A stretch of 64,000 nt of DNA from Ophioderma brevispina (GCA_023653785.1 JAMKCH010051437.1:62001-126000); one strand, 5' to 3'; positions 21,673-34,172 are shown, counted from the stretch's first letter. A program made the numbers and translations. Notes: generated by a model not told the origin, from the sequence alone.

Positions 21673-24600
21673 TTAATTAGGTTTTTTTTTGCATGTTTTG
21701 TGAAAATATGCAGATTTCTAGTAAATTGTTATGTAGTAGTCAGTACTTCTATATGTATGAAATGCCAATGTCTGCTCCTACCTTTCTAACATCTTATGTT
21801 GATATTAAATTCAAATCTCAACCCTTGCCTAAAGTCAGACTAAAATCCTACCATTACTCTAATACACATCTATCTTACAGTTGGGTGACTGATTGACAAC
21901 CCCCCCCCAGGCTCACACACACACACTTTATCAAAATTGAGATTTGGTATCAGAAGAAAGTTCATATTTTTTTTCATTACCCCAAGGCCCAGGAAATGTC
22001 TTTTTGATATTTCATTAAACAAAAACATCCAAGTATCTTCAAATGTGGTCTACCACATTAATTAACACACACTGTCCTATGTGCCAATTTAGTACATATT
22101 TTAGTTTCTACTATCCAAACAGCTGAACCAATTTTATAAACTCAAAATTTGTATTCGGGTGATTTGCTCTTATGCAAGGGAGAAAACGTAACAAAAAATT
22201 GGACCATGATGGGGTCACCCATTTTGTTGTGATTATAAATGTCTGCATATCCTTCTGTGTGTGTATGTCATTGTCCAGAATTTCTTGCACGTGATGTCTC
22301 AAGGACCATAGGTGCTAGGATCATGAAAGCTGTTGATGACTGTCTTACAAGTCTAAGTCTATATGAAGTTGGCAGCAGAATGGCCAATTTGGGCAATTCA
22401 ATTCTTGCAATGGAAAACCTACAAAATGGACATTACTCCAGGCAAAGGGGATGTGTGAATTCTATTTTTTGTGTGTCTGAACAAATTATTCCTTTATACT
22501 CAGTTACCAGTATTTTTTTAAATTGAAACTCACTCTTGCTGAACCTTGCATTCCCATGATGGCATGAAATAAACAACTTGTAACAGTAATTAATAGCAAT
22601 ATCTGCCAGCAATCAAACTATGGGAAATGATATTTGGATCACCACAATTCAGACCTTCCAAGTACTTGTACTAAACTGCTAAAAAAACTTTGGTTAATGA
22701 TGTTTTAATTGGAAAATTGCATCAGTGAGGTCATAATGACAAATTTATTTAAATTCTATTTAGTGCAACATTATTGCAGAGACGAAGAGGGCCCTTAAGC
22801 TGCTGACGTGACAAGGTGTCCATATATTGTGCACAGCCAGGGCTGCTATTGAATATTCTAAGCACCTTAGTCCTGATCATTTTACTATGGGTTCCATATG
22901 GTACATTATACACTTCCCTCCATATCGTATCTTTTGATGTTTTATTAAAGTTGTGGACGATGCAGACAAATTGGGGCATGCTTGAAGTCGGATTAAAGAG
23001 TTATTTTTTGTAGCCTAGTGATTTGCGTGGCTTATCTTGTTGTCAACTTGATTTGGCGACTTGTTCAAGTGGAAACATCTCATCTAGATTGCACTGTTGT
23101 CTAGAGCCGAATTCCTACACTGTCTGCCAGTGGAGTGCACACTACTCATAAATGTGGAGATACATTAGTACATGATCAGAATAAAATTCCCTGTGGGTGG
23201 CAAAGTACAATTCACATTCTATATACTATCTTCTGCTTGCTTGTTGGTATTTATTAACCTTTGCTGTAGAGTGTGATGAAAATAAGTCAGATCCCCATTC
23301 TTCAAACACAAAATTGACTGGATTGTTAAACATTTATTCCCAAGAATGTGTTAATTCTCTTTGTGACACCTGTGTGCATTTTAATGTGATTTAAAACAAA
23401 GATCCACCTGAAATATACCAGTAGAAAAAACGACCTATCTTCTGACTGCAAATATCTTCCGTTTGAAGTTTTTAAACCTGTCTTCTCTTAGATGTAGTAT
23501 GTTGTATCCATGGTTTGTCTCTGTGAAAACATTTGGTTTGCATCCTGTTTCTTGTGCATCCTTGTTTGTCACCTTGTACATTATGTTTGTGTGTGTGTGT
23601 TTATGTCTGACCATTTTAGTGAGTGCATTTTGTGCAGAAAGTACACATGTGTTGGTGACACACATTGCATGCTACTTGGGCTCTTGTTTAGAGTAAAAGA
23701 TCCGGTTTACAACTGCCTTAAACTTTTGTTTTAGTTGAATTATCGTAGGCTGTTTGAGTCTCGAAATGTAGCAAGAGAAATAATAGCCCAAACAACTAGG
23801 TGTACAAAGCAACTAACTTCCCAGTACATTTTGATGAAAGATAAACTTATATCTGAAAGCAACAGAAATGAAAGACTGTGGAAGGAATTGCATATTACTA
23901 GAGGGTAGGAAAAATTGCAAGAATTGAACAAATCATCCATATATTTTCCGGTTCAGTTATCTGAGGTTAGTTTATTTTAAATGCAAAGTAGTTTTGTTTA
24001 AAGCTAAGTGATCTCTACAAGATAACTCAAAACTGCACGGTAAAATTCTCTCGACTTGTCATGGACATTACATTATTTGCATCATGGACATTATGCTCTG
24101 ATTCTAAATCTTTGTTTGCTTACATGCTTTTTGTCCTTGGGCATTTCCACTGTGATGCGATTTACACTAACTAAATAAGAAACAGAGTAAATCCAGGGTA
24201 GCATATAGCAGATTTCATCATTTAGTTGAGAAGCATATATGTTGCTGTAAAACAAGTTAATCTATTTTAGGTATGATCTAAGGGTCAAATAGGGCTCTAG
24301 TTTAAAGTTATTTTTACTACACTTGCCTTGTAACCCTAACTCCCTAGCAGAAGAAGCTCAACTTCATGTTTTCTTAGAGGTCATCAGGGAGAGTTATTTT
24401 CAGTATATTCATTTTAAATCATGGACAGGTTTTTATTTTGAGTTGAAAATTGATTTTTACCATTCTCAGTTTTTACCAAAAATTTGAGATATTAAATAGC
24501 ATTAACTTCAAAAACCAATTGGAGTATACCTATATGTGGTGTGAAAAAAAAATTACATTGACATTTGAAATATCACCTTTTACTGTATTGTTTTGGTGCA

Positions 24601-24680
24601 ATTTAAAATGTGAACATTCTGAAAAAGGATAAACAATTCATTGAATTTTGAAAATTACGGTACATCATTTCTTCAAATGA
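21673..24680. other. Gene-free sequence
   Basis: Several frames of 60-95 codons lie here on both strands (for example 22,239-22,526 and 23,463-23,734). Their translations have no domain, and overlapping frames on the other strand are equally open. I see no gene. A C9 run lies at 21,900-21,908, followed by a short (CA)n tract. Confidence 0.5.
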
Positions 24681-25107
24681 AAACATATTTCATGTACTGG
24701 CAAGTATTGAGGTTATTTTGTTGTGATAAAGTACCTAAAATGTAGCTCATTCACAAGCAGTGATATAGGGCACTAAACCATGAATATTCATGTGCTATCT
24801 CGTGCTATATTAATGTATTTTTAGTCTACTCATAAAAGTGATTTAGTTTGGCTACCTGCCACTACGCTATTCTAACTATAAATCCTACGCTTAATAAAAA
24901 TATTTCATGTCCCTAGCAGTATTGAGTTATTTGTGTTTTGATAAAGTACCTTAAAATATAGCTCATTTACAAGCTGTATGGGGCACTAACCAGTTAACAT
25001 TCATTGTAGGCTCTGCAAATATGCTTGCTATCTTCATGAGATGATCAATGTGTTTTTTAGATCTACTCAATAAAAGTGATTTAATGTTTGGCTACCTTTC
25101 ACTCTCA
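24681..25107 (+). repeat. Tandem duplication, unit about 215-230 bp
   Basis: Copy 1 (about 24,681-24,867) and copy 2 (about 24,894-25,107) share ATATTTCATGT, AGTATTGAG, TTGTGATAAAGTACCTAAAA / TTTTGATAAAGTACCTTAAA, TAGCTCATT.ACAAGC, GGGCACTAA and AAAGTGATTTA.GTTTGGCTA. Copy 2 has an insertion of roughly 20 bp after CATTCAT. Confidence 0.8.
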
Positions 25108-25559
25108 AAAAACTACTCACCTAGAACTTGTTTTGAAGTTTTGCTCATAGTTCGGGTCTTTTGAATTTCATCAATGTTCTTTCTTGTCTGATGGAAGACT
25201 TAAGGAGTGTAAACTTGCCAAGGTTAACATGCACTGAAGAGAAAATTTATTGGAAGTGATTTGGCCTGTAAGGTAGCATATCATATCCTTGATTCAGTGT
25301 ATAATTGCTCCTTTGGAACTCAATGTGTGGGTGTTTGTCCTGGTTCGTCATAGTTGAGTTAACCTAACAGCATACACCTATGCCGTATTAATAGATAGTG
25401 CTACCTTACAACATACAAAAATGACATTGATGAATTAGAAAAGAAGGAAATATGTCATTGATTTCTGAATATTTAGGAAAATTTTGTATGGATGGAAAGC
25501 TTAGTAACGTAGATTACATATAATTTAAATCAAAATAAGTTGAAAATTGTCCACATTTG

Positions 25560-25870
25560 TTGATTATTTTTGCCCTTTTAATTTTCCGCCCAATAGCGTA
25601 CTCGAAACGATTCCGACAATCCACATCGCAGGCCAAATGGTGACGTGCACCGTGATAACCATCATATCGCAGTGTTTTCACTTTTCCTATTCTAGTGACG
25701 GCCAGGGGGGGAGGACATGCCATCCTAACGGCAACACCTGAATTCAAATTGGCATCAACAACCCTCCGGCGCTACTCAGGTGCTAGTCCTTTCAAAGACT
25801 GTAACGGTAAGAGGGCGCTATTACGCGTATTATCGGACGGTTACACTCAGACTTGCTAAGTCTAGGCCTT
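25560..25870. promoter_or_regulatory. CpG-rich patch, possible regulatory region
   Basis: CpG dinucleotides are much denser here than in the flanking kilobases, which have very few. It includes TGGTGACGTGCACCGTG, GTGACGGCC, CCTCCGGCGC, GAGGGCGCTATTACGCGTAT and ATCGGACGG. No TATA box or exon can be assigned with confidence. It may be an unmethylated regulatory region, or a younger repeat whose CpGs have not decayed. Confidence 0.3.
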
Positions 25871-27189
25871 GCACTAATATTTAAATCTAAATGAACCGTT
25901 TTGGAAATTACACTATTTTGCAGTCGGGGTTAATCCATTATCAACCCCTACGGAAATTGAGGTCACACAACGAATTTTGAAGTCATATATTCTTTGTATT
26001 TATCAATGATATACTAAGATGTATTGAAACTAGGGTTTAAGGAGAGATTTTGTAATGAAACTGAGAACCCCAGGCTACCATAGTAAATGCACGTACAGTT
26101 CCACAAATCCCGTTTTGAAATCCCCAAAGCCCAAATCGAGCCGGTTGTGTCCTACCCCCTGTGAATGCGATCGATGTGTTTTTATACAATATTAAACCAA
26201 CGAAATGAAACAAAATATGCATTTGTAAACCTTATTTTATTTCAAGTAATCCATCAATATTCAGTGTCAGCATGACAAAAAAATAACACGATTCGAGGTT
26301 CAACACATGTTTTGGTCATCACTTTGAGTCAACGAGGAGACTAAATTGGGCGCTTTTTGATCAATGAAGCATGGCGAAAAATGCCGCCCGTTTTCTTCTA
26401 TGTCAAAAAAGCAAAAATTTTTTTTTGTTAATTTTACAATCAAATTGTAATTATTGTTTGGGAATTCGTGATGTTATAACATCGGATTTTATGAATGTAA
26501 GTCAAACTGAGCGTTTGACAAAAATCTGGACATATTTCCTTTAAGTCTAGTTAATTGAGATGAAATAAAATGGTCTAATTACAATATTCAGCATAATTGT
26601 GGATGATCAACTTTTAGCCTATAATCTAGGCTATTGTCATCACGACAAATTAGAGTATGAAACCCAATGTTCTCTCATAAACTAGTCTCTCCGTCTTGTC
26701 CATTCTTTTTTTTGGGAAACTCGCAGGTCTGCAGTAATGACTTCATTGAACAGGTATTTTGTGGATTTTGAAAATTCTGAGGCAGATGTTGCGTTTTGGG
26801 GGCATTTTGTTCGTCCTTTGTGTTTTTGGCATGAATGTTTGGTAGGCAAATTATGCGAATTGGTCTGTTTTCCTCGATGTAGATGCATGCTGTGTGAAAG
26901 CTGAAAGCCCTGCATATCAATGCTGGCCTAGAGAGGCTTGCCTTGTCCAGCCTATCTGAATAACCACTTGCATTAAATTTCATGCTTATCTAGTAGATGA
27001 TAGGTATGGTTATTCCCAACGGTAAAGTTTGTTATTGTTTTCGCCACCAATATCTTCTCCAGTTCTAAGTTCCATGTGCCTTATAGCCATTTTACTTGAC
27101 ACTCATTCCCAGTTTGCTCCTGAATATAAAGCTCAGTTATGCAAGTCTCATTCACTAATGCAATGTTCACACATGGTTCAAACGCGCAC
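25871..27189. other. Gene-free sequence
   Basis: No gene recognised. Minus frames at 26,675-26,983 overlap each other in two phases and have no domain. Confidence 0.5.
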
Positions 27190-27244
27190 AAAAAAGAAAG
27201 AAAAAAAAAAAAAAAAAAAAAAAAAAAACAAAAAAACAAAAAAA
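27190..27244 (+). repeat. Poly(A) tract
   Basis: A28 at 27,201-27,228 within an A-rich tract interrupted by single G and C. It could be an old retroposon tail, but no body could be recognised upstream. The Lys-rich frame at 27,029-27,334 is an artefact of this tract. Confidence 0.85.
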
Positions 27245-27356
27245 GACTATCATAATATTAATCTTCCTTTGGACAACTTTACCTTGCAGTGTGTTAACTT
27301 GAAACAGCCCAAATCTCTCACTCTTCAATCATAAGTGGCCTTAGAACACACAGCTA

Positions 27357-27796
27357 CCTTAGAGAGCATATTTAGCCATCCCACAATGCAAATCATTTTT
27401 TGGTACATTTCCACATCAATAATCCGCATGAATGATCCCGGCCATGTGATCCCACTAAAATCCCATAAAACTCGACCTGTTTCGACACCCATTCCTGCAC
27501 AAGCCCTATACAGTAAAAAAATTTAATCATGAAAGGTTTTTTGCTCCTTAACTCTTTTACACTGCCCTAAAGTACTGACATATATTTTAGTAAAGAACAT
27601 TATAGGCACATTGCAATGTGCATTATGGGATTAGTTTCAAACACACCTCTGCTACTATGAGGCAAGGTTAAATGCAACCCCTGTTTATTTCCTTGGGAAT
27701 TGCATGATTACATCTAACCTTGTAGCTTGTCACATATTCTGAATGTGAAATTGTTATTGCTTTTCATAATTTTTTAGTGGATAAAGTGTTAAAACC
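27357..27796 (+). repeat. Dispersed repeat R1, copy 4
   Basis: Left end AGAGAGCATATTTAGCCATC then CCACAATGCA; central CATGTGATCCCAC; right end GGCACATTGCAATGTGCATT, ATGGGATTAGTTTCAAACAC, ACCTCTGCTAC, with downstream GATAAAGTGTTAAAAC shared with 34,150. GCACATTGCAATGTGC (27,606-27,621) is a perfect 16-bp palindrome. Confidence 0.6.
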
Positions 27797-28202
27797 CTAG
27801 ACCCCGTACACACTGAAAAATTTGCTTATTTTCGACGAAGATAGTTGATCTTGATTAGTTAATAAAGAGTGCGTACACACTATACTTAATTAGAATCTTG
27901 CGTCACACGAGGCAGAAAACTAACAAAGATTGAAACAAGTGTGCCTACTGGAAATTTTGCTTGGTATGTACACCAACACACATCACCTCTTATGTCAAAC
28001 GACGGGTGCGTACACACATTTTACTCTCTTAATTCGATACCCAATCCCTTAGTTGAAAGAAGCTGATTTGCTTCGTTGAATTAAGCAAAAATTATCTTCG
28101 TGGAATTAGGAAGAGCGTACACCCTATACTTGTCAAATTTTTAATCTTCGTTAACAGCTTAGTTTGAATTAAGAGATTTTTGATAGTGTGTACGGGTCCT
28201 AG
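27797..28202. mobile_element. CTAG-flanked MITE, 406 bp
   Basis: Left edge CTAG + ACCCCGTACACACT; right edge AGTGTGTACGGGTC + CTAG, whose inverted form is GACCCGTACACACT. The interior repeats the terminal motif: GAGTGCGTACACACTATACT (near 27,867), GGGTGCGTACACACATT (near 28,005) and GAGCGTACACCCTATACTTG (near 28,113), each beside AATTAGAATCTT/AATTCGAT-like words. CTAG could be the target duplication or part of the terminus. No open frame is present. Confidence 0.75.
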
Positions 28203-28836
28203 TCTGGTATTATAAGTGGTGTAAAATTAGCCAATTTTTGAGTTTTATGGTTGAAATCGGTTTGGTATATTAGTCAAGTCTATGATCTGTAATTTTAATC
28301 TTTTGTATAAGTTTACCATTTTACAGTACTCTGTTATCCAACACCACAAGTCATATGTTGACAGGTGACAAAACACAGGAGATGGTCCTTGTCACGTAAT
28401 TGCCACCACAGAGGTTGGACAACATGGACCTATCAGAAATAATTTATTTCAGTGATATTCGACCATAAGGTTGATTACACATACAACATTTTATAATGTA
28501 ATTCCTTATACATTGGACAATACATGTTATTGAAAGTGAAACTACAGGTTAAGTGGGGGGGGGGGTTCTCAACACAAAATTACCATACAGGGACGTGCCA
28601 CAGACATCGGTCCCATTTTTAGCCTTTTGGAATATCAATGACTTCTTTTTTCAATATCCAATTTTTGGGGGTATAGGCACTGGGTCATTTTTTTTCAAAA
28701 TTTTTCTGAACTTTTTGGGGAAAATTGAGCCGCAAGTTCCTCAATCTGACAGCCAACTTGTCCAAATTTGCTTAAATTCAAAATTTTGCAGTGAAAATGG
28801 CAAATTTGGGTTAAATTGGCCTAAAATTTGCATCTC
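28203..28836. other. Gene-free sequence, G11 run
   Basis: G11 at 28,555-28,565. The 108-codon plus frame (28,553-28,879) and the 117-codon minus frame (28,741-29,094) overlap and have no domain. Confidence 0.5.
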
Positions 28837-28889
28837 TGGTATAGCTATGGGTCCCTTTTTGGCAAAAAAAGTGGTATAGCTATGGGTCC
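28837..28889 (+). repeat. Short direct repeat, 18 bp twice
   Basis: TGGTATAGCTATGGGTCC occurs at 28,837-28,854 and 28,872-28,889, a 35-bp step. It is followed by C-rich and G-rich runs (28,930-28,975). Confidence 0.85.
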
Positions 28890-28975
28890 TACTTTCCAGA
28901 GTCGTGAGGCAACTCCCTACCCAAACCATAGTTTTGGGACCCCCCCCCCGGTGGGTTAAGTACCCCCCCTGGGGG

Positions 28976-30835
28976 GTAATTTTACGGTAAGGCGACAAAT
29001 TAAGAGAATGAAGCCCATTATAATTACTCTCCATTAAGTGTGTGTAAAAAGATTCACACACAGATTGACAAACTCCCGTATGCGGTCCCAACATGGAGCA
29101 ATGCCTTAACCGATTGAAATCTCGACGACTAGAAATAATTATCTAGCAAACAATATTGCCGTTCCTTGGAAGTTGAAAAAGCACATAAACAGTTTTTCCA
29201 TAACAACAAATATATTTTTAAAATCATTGCCATAAAATTTGCAATTATTTTGTGGGTCGGGAAGTTTAACAGTTACATTAATACACTGTATGTCATGAAG
29301 TTACATAGATTGGCTATTGCCTAGCCTATGGCACTTGAAGAAATGTAAAGTGAAAATTAATTTTAAAAAATACTAAGCCAGATTAATGTGGTAGTATTTT
29401 GGTGGCGTTCACTAATAAATAATTAAATTACGTATGACAATGAATAAACCATTTACTATTGCAATGATTAAAGGACGCATGGTATTATCATACATATAAA
29501 AATAAAATTTTGGCTGTTAATATCAGGGGTAAATTAATACTCTGGTATGCAAATGTTATAAAGATGTAAAAACACCAGGCTTTAAAAAAATGGGAACGCC
29601 CTTTTCTGAAAATTATGGTAGGTGACCCTATTAATAGTAAACAGTGCAGTAGGTACATTAAGATGAGGCAGGGCCACTTCTTCTTCAAATCAATTAAAGG
29701 TGCATTTTGTGCTCTAAAACACCTCATTTTTGTTATGGTTCATAGATATCCCGAGAAAAGATTATTCCAAAATTTCCGTTGATTTGATGAGGCGGTTTTG
29801 ATGTTATTAAAAATGTTTATCTCACGAGCACCAGAGGCCAAGGCCACTGCATTATAATTTCTGTCTTTTACGGACAGAAATACAAAATGACTATTTCTTC
29901 CAGAGTAGATCGAATAGTTGCAAGTATGATTAGGCAACATCCTATACTTTAAGCTAACGGGTAGGGGAGGTAAAAATCTCAAACTCCTTAGGTAAGTCAA
30001 GGGGATGAGACTGTGGATCACGAAAAAAATGCCCATGTGTTTGAAGGTGCGTTCATGTGATTTGACTTTCAAATAGCATATGTTATATAAATTACCGTAA
30101 GAACAAAAAGAAGTACCCTTTTAAGTTAGCTTGGAACAAGACTAGCTGAAAAACAATAAACGTGTTGGCCTAATAGAGAATTTTATGTAAAATTAAAGCA
30201 TTGTGGAAAACAATTATCATATCATGCAAATAATTATAGTAATTAGTACTGAAGTACGTATTGGATGGAATATCAAAGAGTTTAATTTTAATATATAAAT
30301 AATATATTAAAGGTACTTTAAAGGATGTTGTTGTCTTTGAATGGCACTATATTATAGGCTTCTGCACGTTGATGCTCTGGTTTATCTTATTCTGGATAGC
30401 TTATAAGAACATAGAGTAAATAAGGCAAGAACAAATAAGGCAAGTTGGATATGTAAATAAAAGTTGGATGTTTAACTTGTTGATTTTCGTAACGGTAGAA
30501 GGAAGGCAATGGCATACATCTGTGCATGGAGCACAAGTTAATCAGGACAGGGTCTGCGCCTGCTTAACTCTGATCCCAAGGTGGTTGAATTCTGTGAACC
30601 TTTTTAATTACCAGGTTTCAATATCATTCCCAAATGAGCATTTTAAGGGGAAATAGATTCAGGTACAAGTCTGAATACAAAATTCTGTATTTAAAAGTAA
30701 ATATTGTTTGAAAATGTGTCATTCCTGCTGAAATTAGCCTCCAATAATCGTAATCCATACTGTAACCGTAGATGTGACCTTAACATACTTGAGAAATTGG
30801 AACTCATGCTATAAAATGGCCAAATTTGGATTGTC
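28976..30835. other. Gene-free sequence
   Basis: AT-rich, no gene recognised. A 110-codon minus frame at 29,740-30,072 has no domain. TTAAAGGTGCATTTTGTG at 29,695 resembles the inverted end at 40,690, too short to define an element. Confidence 0.45.
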
Positions 30836-31170
30836 ATATTTCAATTAAAGGGGTGCTTCCCAATCATCAGCCTGGACAGCCAGTCCTGCCACTGACACCA
30901 TCAAACCCAAGATTTTGGTATCATGGGAAAACTTGTATTCCTATGTATGTATTGAAAATGATTGTATTGCAAAATATTTTGGCTGAACTCTTCCCCATTC
31001 AGATATTATAAGCATAAATATGAGTTGTTTGCAGTTACAAGAAGTTATTTTTTCAGTATTCTGTGGGCTGTTATGATACACATATTAATTATCGCTCACT
31101 TCAAAATGTTATGTCCAAATGAGATTTTGGAAGTAATGTATGTTGGTGATGATCTTCCCTAAAATACAAA
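30836..31170 (+). repeat. Dispersed repeat R3, copy 1
   Basis: Shares an ordered set of words with 48,105-48,365: CCCAATCATCAGCC, AAAATATTTTGGCTGAAC, TATTAATTATCGCTCACTTC, AAAATGTTATGTCCAAAT, GAGATTTTGGAAGTAATG and TGTTGGTGATGATCTTCCCT. The small frames here are repeat-derived. Confidence 0.65.
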
Positions 31171-32081
31171 GAAAAAGAAAAGACAGAAAAATACCTTGTT
31201 GTATATGTAGGGCACTTTAAATGAGTAGGAGACAGTTCAGTCATTTTTAAAAATAATTTTTTTAAACCAAAAGTTCCAGCAATCATTGCTTAGTGCTTAC
31301 AAAGTCACCTCAAGGAAAGAAAACTGCAAATAGTGACCATATAATACAATCTGTTGAGGTTTCAATAGCAATTCACCGTTCACAGTGACAAACCCGGATT
31401 TTAAAATTACAAATTTTATACAAGCTTTTGAAAGAGCAATGTTACATTATTTCGGCCAATATTTGAGCTTGTGATACCCATGTCACTCTTTTGACCCAAC
31501 CTTCAGGTTGACATATGTTGAAGAAAACTTCTGTGGAGGTTTCGGCTGTGTTTCTCATTTATTTCAATATGAAAAATATCAATAAACATTCCTGTAGCAT
31601 AGAGTTAAGACCTTCAAATTTGAACATTTCCATTTCTCAATAAGTCTACCACTGCAAAAAATGAAAAATCTAAAGGGTAAGATGGTCGCACCTTGTTGAG
31701 TTGGAATGCAATGACTACGGTAATTTTTCTCTTAAAGGGGGATGACCCAATTTTAAGTCTATAAATATTTAATCTCTGTAGAATGGCCTTTACCCCAAAC
31801 CCCATTTGTAAAGTCTTGCACCGATATTTCAATCCGTTTTGAAGTGAGAGCTAAAAACGTGATTTTGTAATCCCCAAAGAGTACTTTGTAAAATTAATAT
31901 CAATTGGTCAACCAAAATGGAGCATACTTTTGCTCATAACATCCAAACCAAACATCCTTTAGCCCTAAGATTTTGCAGAGTAAATGAGAAAAATAGTAGG
32001 TAGCTTCTGATAACAAAATTTTGATCACTTCCGGTAAAAATCTGGGTCCCTGGGGATGAGGCTATTAGCGATAGGACCATG
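31171..32081. other. Gene-free sequence
   Basis: No gene seen. The 8 bases at 32,074-32,081 are the left target duplication of the next element. Confidence 0.5.
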
Positions 32082-32203
32082 CAGGGATGCAAAAAATGGT
32101 TCTTTCCTCAGGAGCAAAATGCAATGTTCATATAGATGTCTACAAGACTTTCAACCATTTCCTCGGAGCAGCGCTCCCAGCTCCCGCATTTTTTGCACCC
32201 TTG
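32082..32203. mobile_element. hAT-like MITE, 122 bp, perfect 8-bp duplication
   Basis: Left terminus CAGGGATGCAAAAAATG; right terminus CATTTTTTGCACCCTTG, whose inverted form is CAAGGGTGCAAAAAATG, giving 17-bp ends with two mismatches. GGACCATG lies immediately on both sides (32,074-32,081 and 32,204-32,211). An exact 8-bp duplication with CAGGG/CAAGG ends is typical of hAT elements. Too short for a transposase, so it is non-autonomous. Confidence 0.88.
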
Positions 32204-32589
32204 GGACCATGGACCTTTAAATGAAATTATTCTTAAAAACTCCATTTTTTAAATCCAAATAGCCAAGAAAAATAGGGAAAAAGCTTGATGAAAAACTTGA
32301 CTTCTGCATGTACAAATTTGCTAATTAAGATCAGGGATCCCAATTATAAAAATCACTATTTCAAGACATGTAGATCACAGTACAGTCAAATCACTTTGTA
32401 ATCATGGTTTTCTGTCTGTGCATTGACAGACTGGCTTCTAGAAATTGTCATATTTGTCCATAGGTTTGCCCTTTTCTATGGCCCTTCACATCACATAGAA
32501 CTGCAATGTGTGAATTATACTGTGTCCTGAGCATTTTAAAAACCCAGACCACGTTAATAAATTGGCTACTATTCACAGAATCGTTTCAA

Positions 32590-33580
32590 TATACAATAGA
32601 TTTCTGTTCTATTATGAGTGCATCCATGGATATCTAGGGCCATCGGATATTGCAATTGCCAATGCATTGTAAATTGTCCCAGGAATAAGACTTGGAAATG
32701 AAGCTTTAGAGTAATCAATGTGAAATTGAATGTGTTGTATGCTCAGTTAAGACAGGATGGCTAGCCCTGCATGTAGTATTCCTGTTTGCCTACAGACAAA
32801 CCCCAAGTCAATCTAAAGGACCACTGATCTTGGCAGTCCCACCATTTCCTGTCTCAAATGGAAATTTCACATACATAAAAACAATAACCCATTTCACTTT
32901 ATATTACCAGACTCTGTTTGGGCATATTGAGGGTTAAATTATCACTTAAAAGCAGATGATGTCTCTTAAAATGCTCTTGTTATGTGTTTAGGGAATCTAA
33001 TATATTACAATTGCATGGAGAAGCTTGACATCTAAAAATATTAATTTCTGCAACAACACCCTTGCTACCAGTGGCACCTTGTTCAACCTTAAAGAGAGAA
33101 CACTTCCTCAAATAGCACTAGTGCCCAATTGGACAAAATACTATTATATGGGTTATAAGTGATTTGCAGCAAGCACACCCTGAGCTGAAATTTGACACAT
33201 TATACTTTAAGTAGATCTATTTTACAGAGGAAAGTTTTTCTGTCGTGCATCATATACATGTTCATGATTAATTCTGTATTACATTCAAAGAAAATGCCCA
33301 AAATTGAAAATTTGACCAATGCTCTTTTAATTTGAACATTCCTCATAATAATACTTTACATGCTTCTTAAATATCTTTCCAGTAAAATTTTCTATACATT
33401 GTTCATGTTTTACACCTTTTTGTTTGTTTTTCTGAATTCTTGAAACTCTCCATGCAAATTGTGTAATAAAAGAGCTTGCTACATCTTCTATTCAGAATTG
33501 GCCATTGTACAAAGGATTTCCACTCTATTGTAAATGCATCCTTGACTAACCAGGGCCTGCGGATATTGCACGGACCCAGG
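32590..33580 (+). repeat. Spaced duplicate pair (R4), about 900 bp apart
   Basis: 32,590-32,685 and 33,500-33,577 share GATTTCTGTTCTATTATGAG / GATTTCCACTCTATTGTAAA, TGCATCC, GGGCCATCGGATATTGCA / GGGCCTGCGGATATTGCA, and CCCAGGAAT. The sequence between has no gene and no further clear copy. Confidence 0.45.
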
Positions 33581-34059
33581 AATTTTATTACTTTGCAGCC
33601 TATTTAGTTCTTAGATTTCACTCTTAAAATTTGCCTTAATCTATGGCCTTGTACTACGTTTGCACCAGGGGAGCGGAATCTTGCGATACATGTGTCTAAA
33701 TTCAGTGCTTTAGCTTGAGTTAATTCCTCCCAGAAAATTTCAGTTGTAATGCATTCATTTAAACACAGGATACTAAATTGAAATCGATGATATATTTGTT
33801 CTCTTCCATTTGTTAACCGCTTTGATTAAATTATGTTATCAAAGACTATGTTGCTATGTGGGTGTTTTGATTTTGATTAAATATTATAAAAGCGTGTTGA
33901 GAAGGTCAATACAAGTATCAACTACCAGTATCAACTCCCAATTCCAAGTAGAGACATAATCATTTGGTGTTATCATAATCAAGAAATAACCTTAATTGTA
34001 ATAATTATTAATTGTAAGTGCCATACAATTGTTATAATTGAAGTAAATGGATAGGGTGC
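33581..34059. other. Gene-free sequence
   Basis: AT-rich; no gene recognised. Confidence 0.5.
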
Positions 34060-34172
34060 TCTTAGAGGGCATTTTGAACCAATCCCACAATGCATTGCAA
34101 TGTGCCTATACTGTATTGTACTAATCACATGTCACTACTTGGGGATAAAGTGTTCTAAAATGTTAAGGACCA
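34060..34172 (+). repeat. Dispersed repeat R1, copy 5
   Basis: AGAGGGCATTTTGAACCAAT, CCCACAATGCATTGCAATGT and, further on, GGGGATAAAGTGTTCTAAAA match copy 4 at 27,357-27,796, with the central part deleted. Confidence 0.6.

Noticed and set aside
28553..29094. Two overlapping frames of 108 and 117 codons
   Set aside because: They lie on opposite strands over the same bases, cross G/C runs and a short direct repeat, and show no domain.
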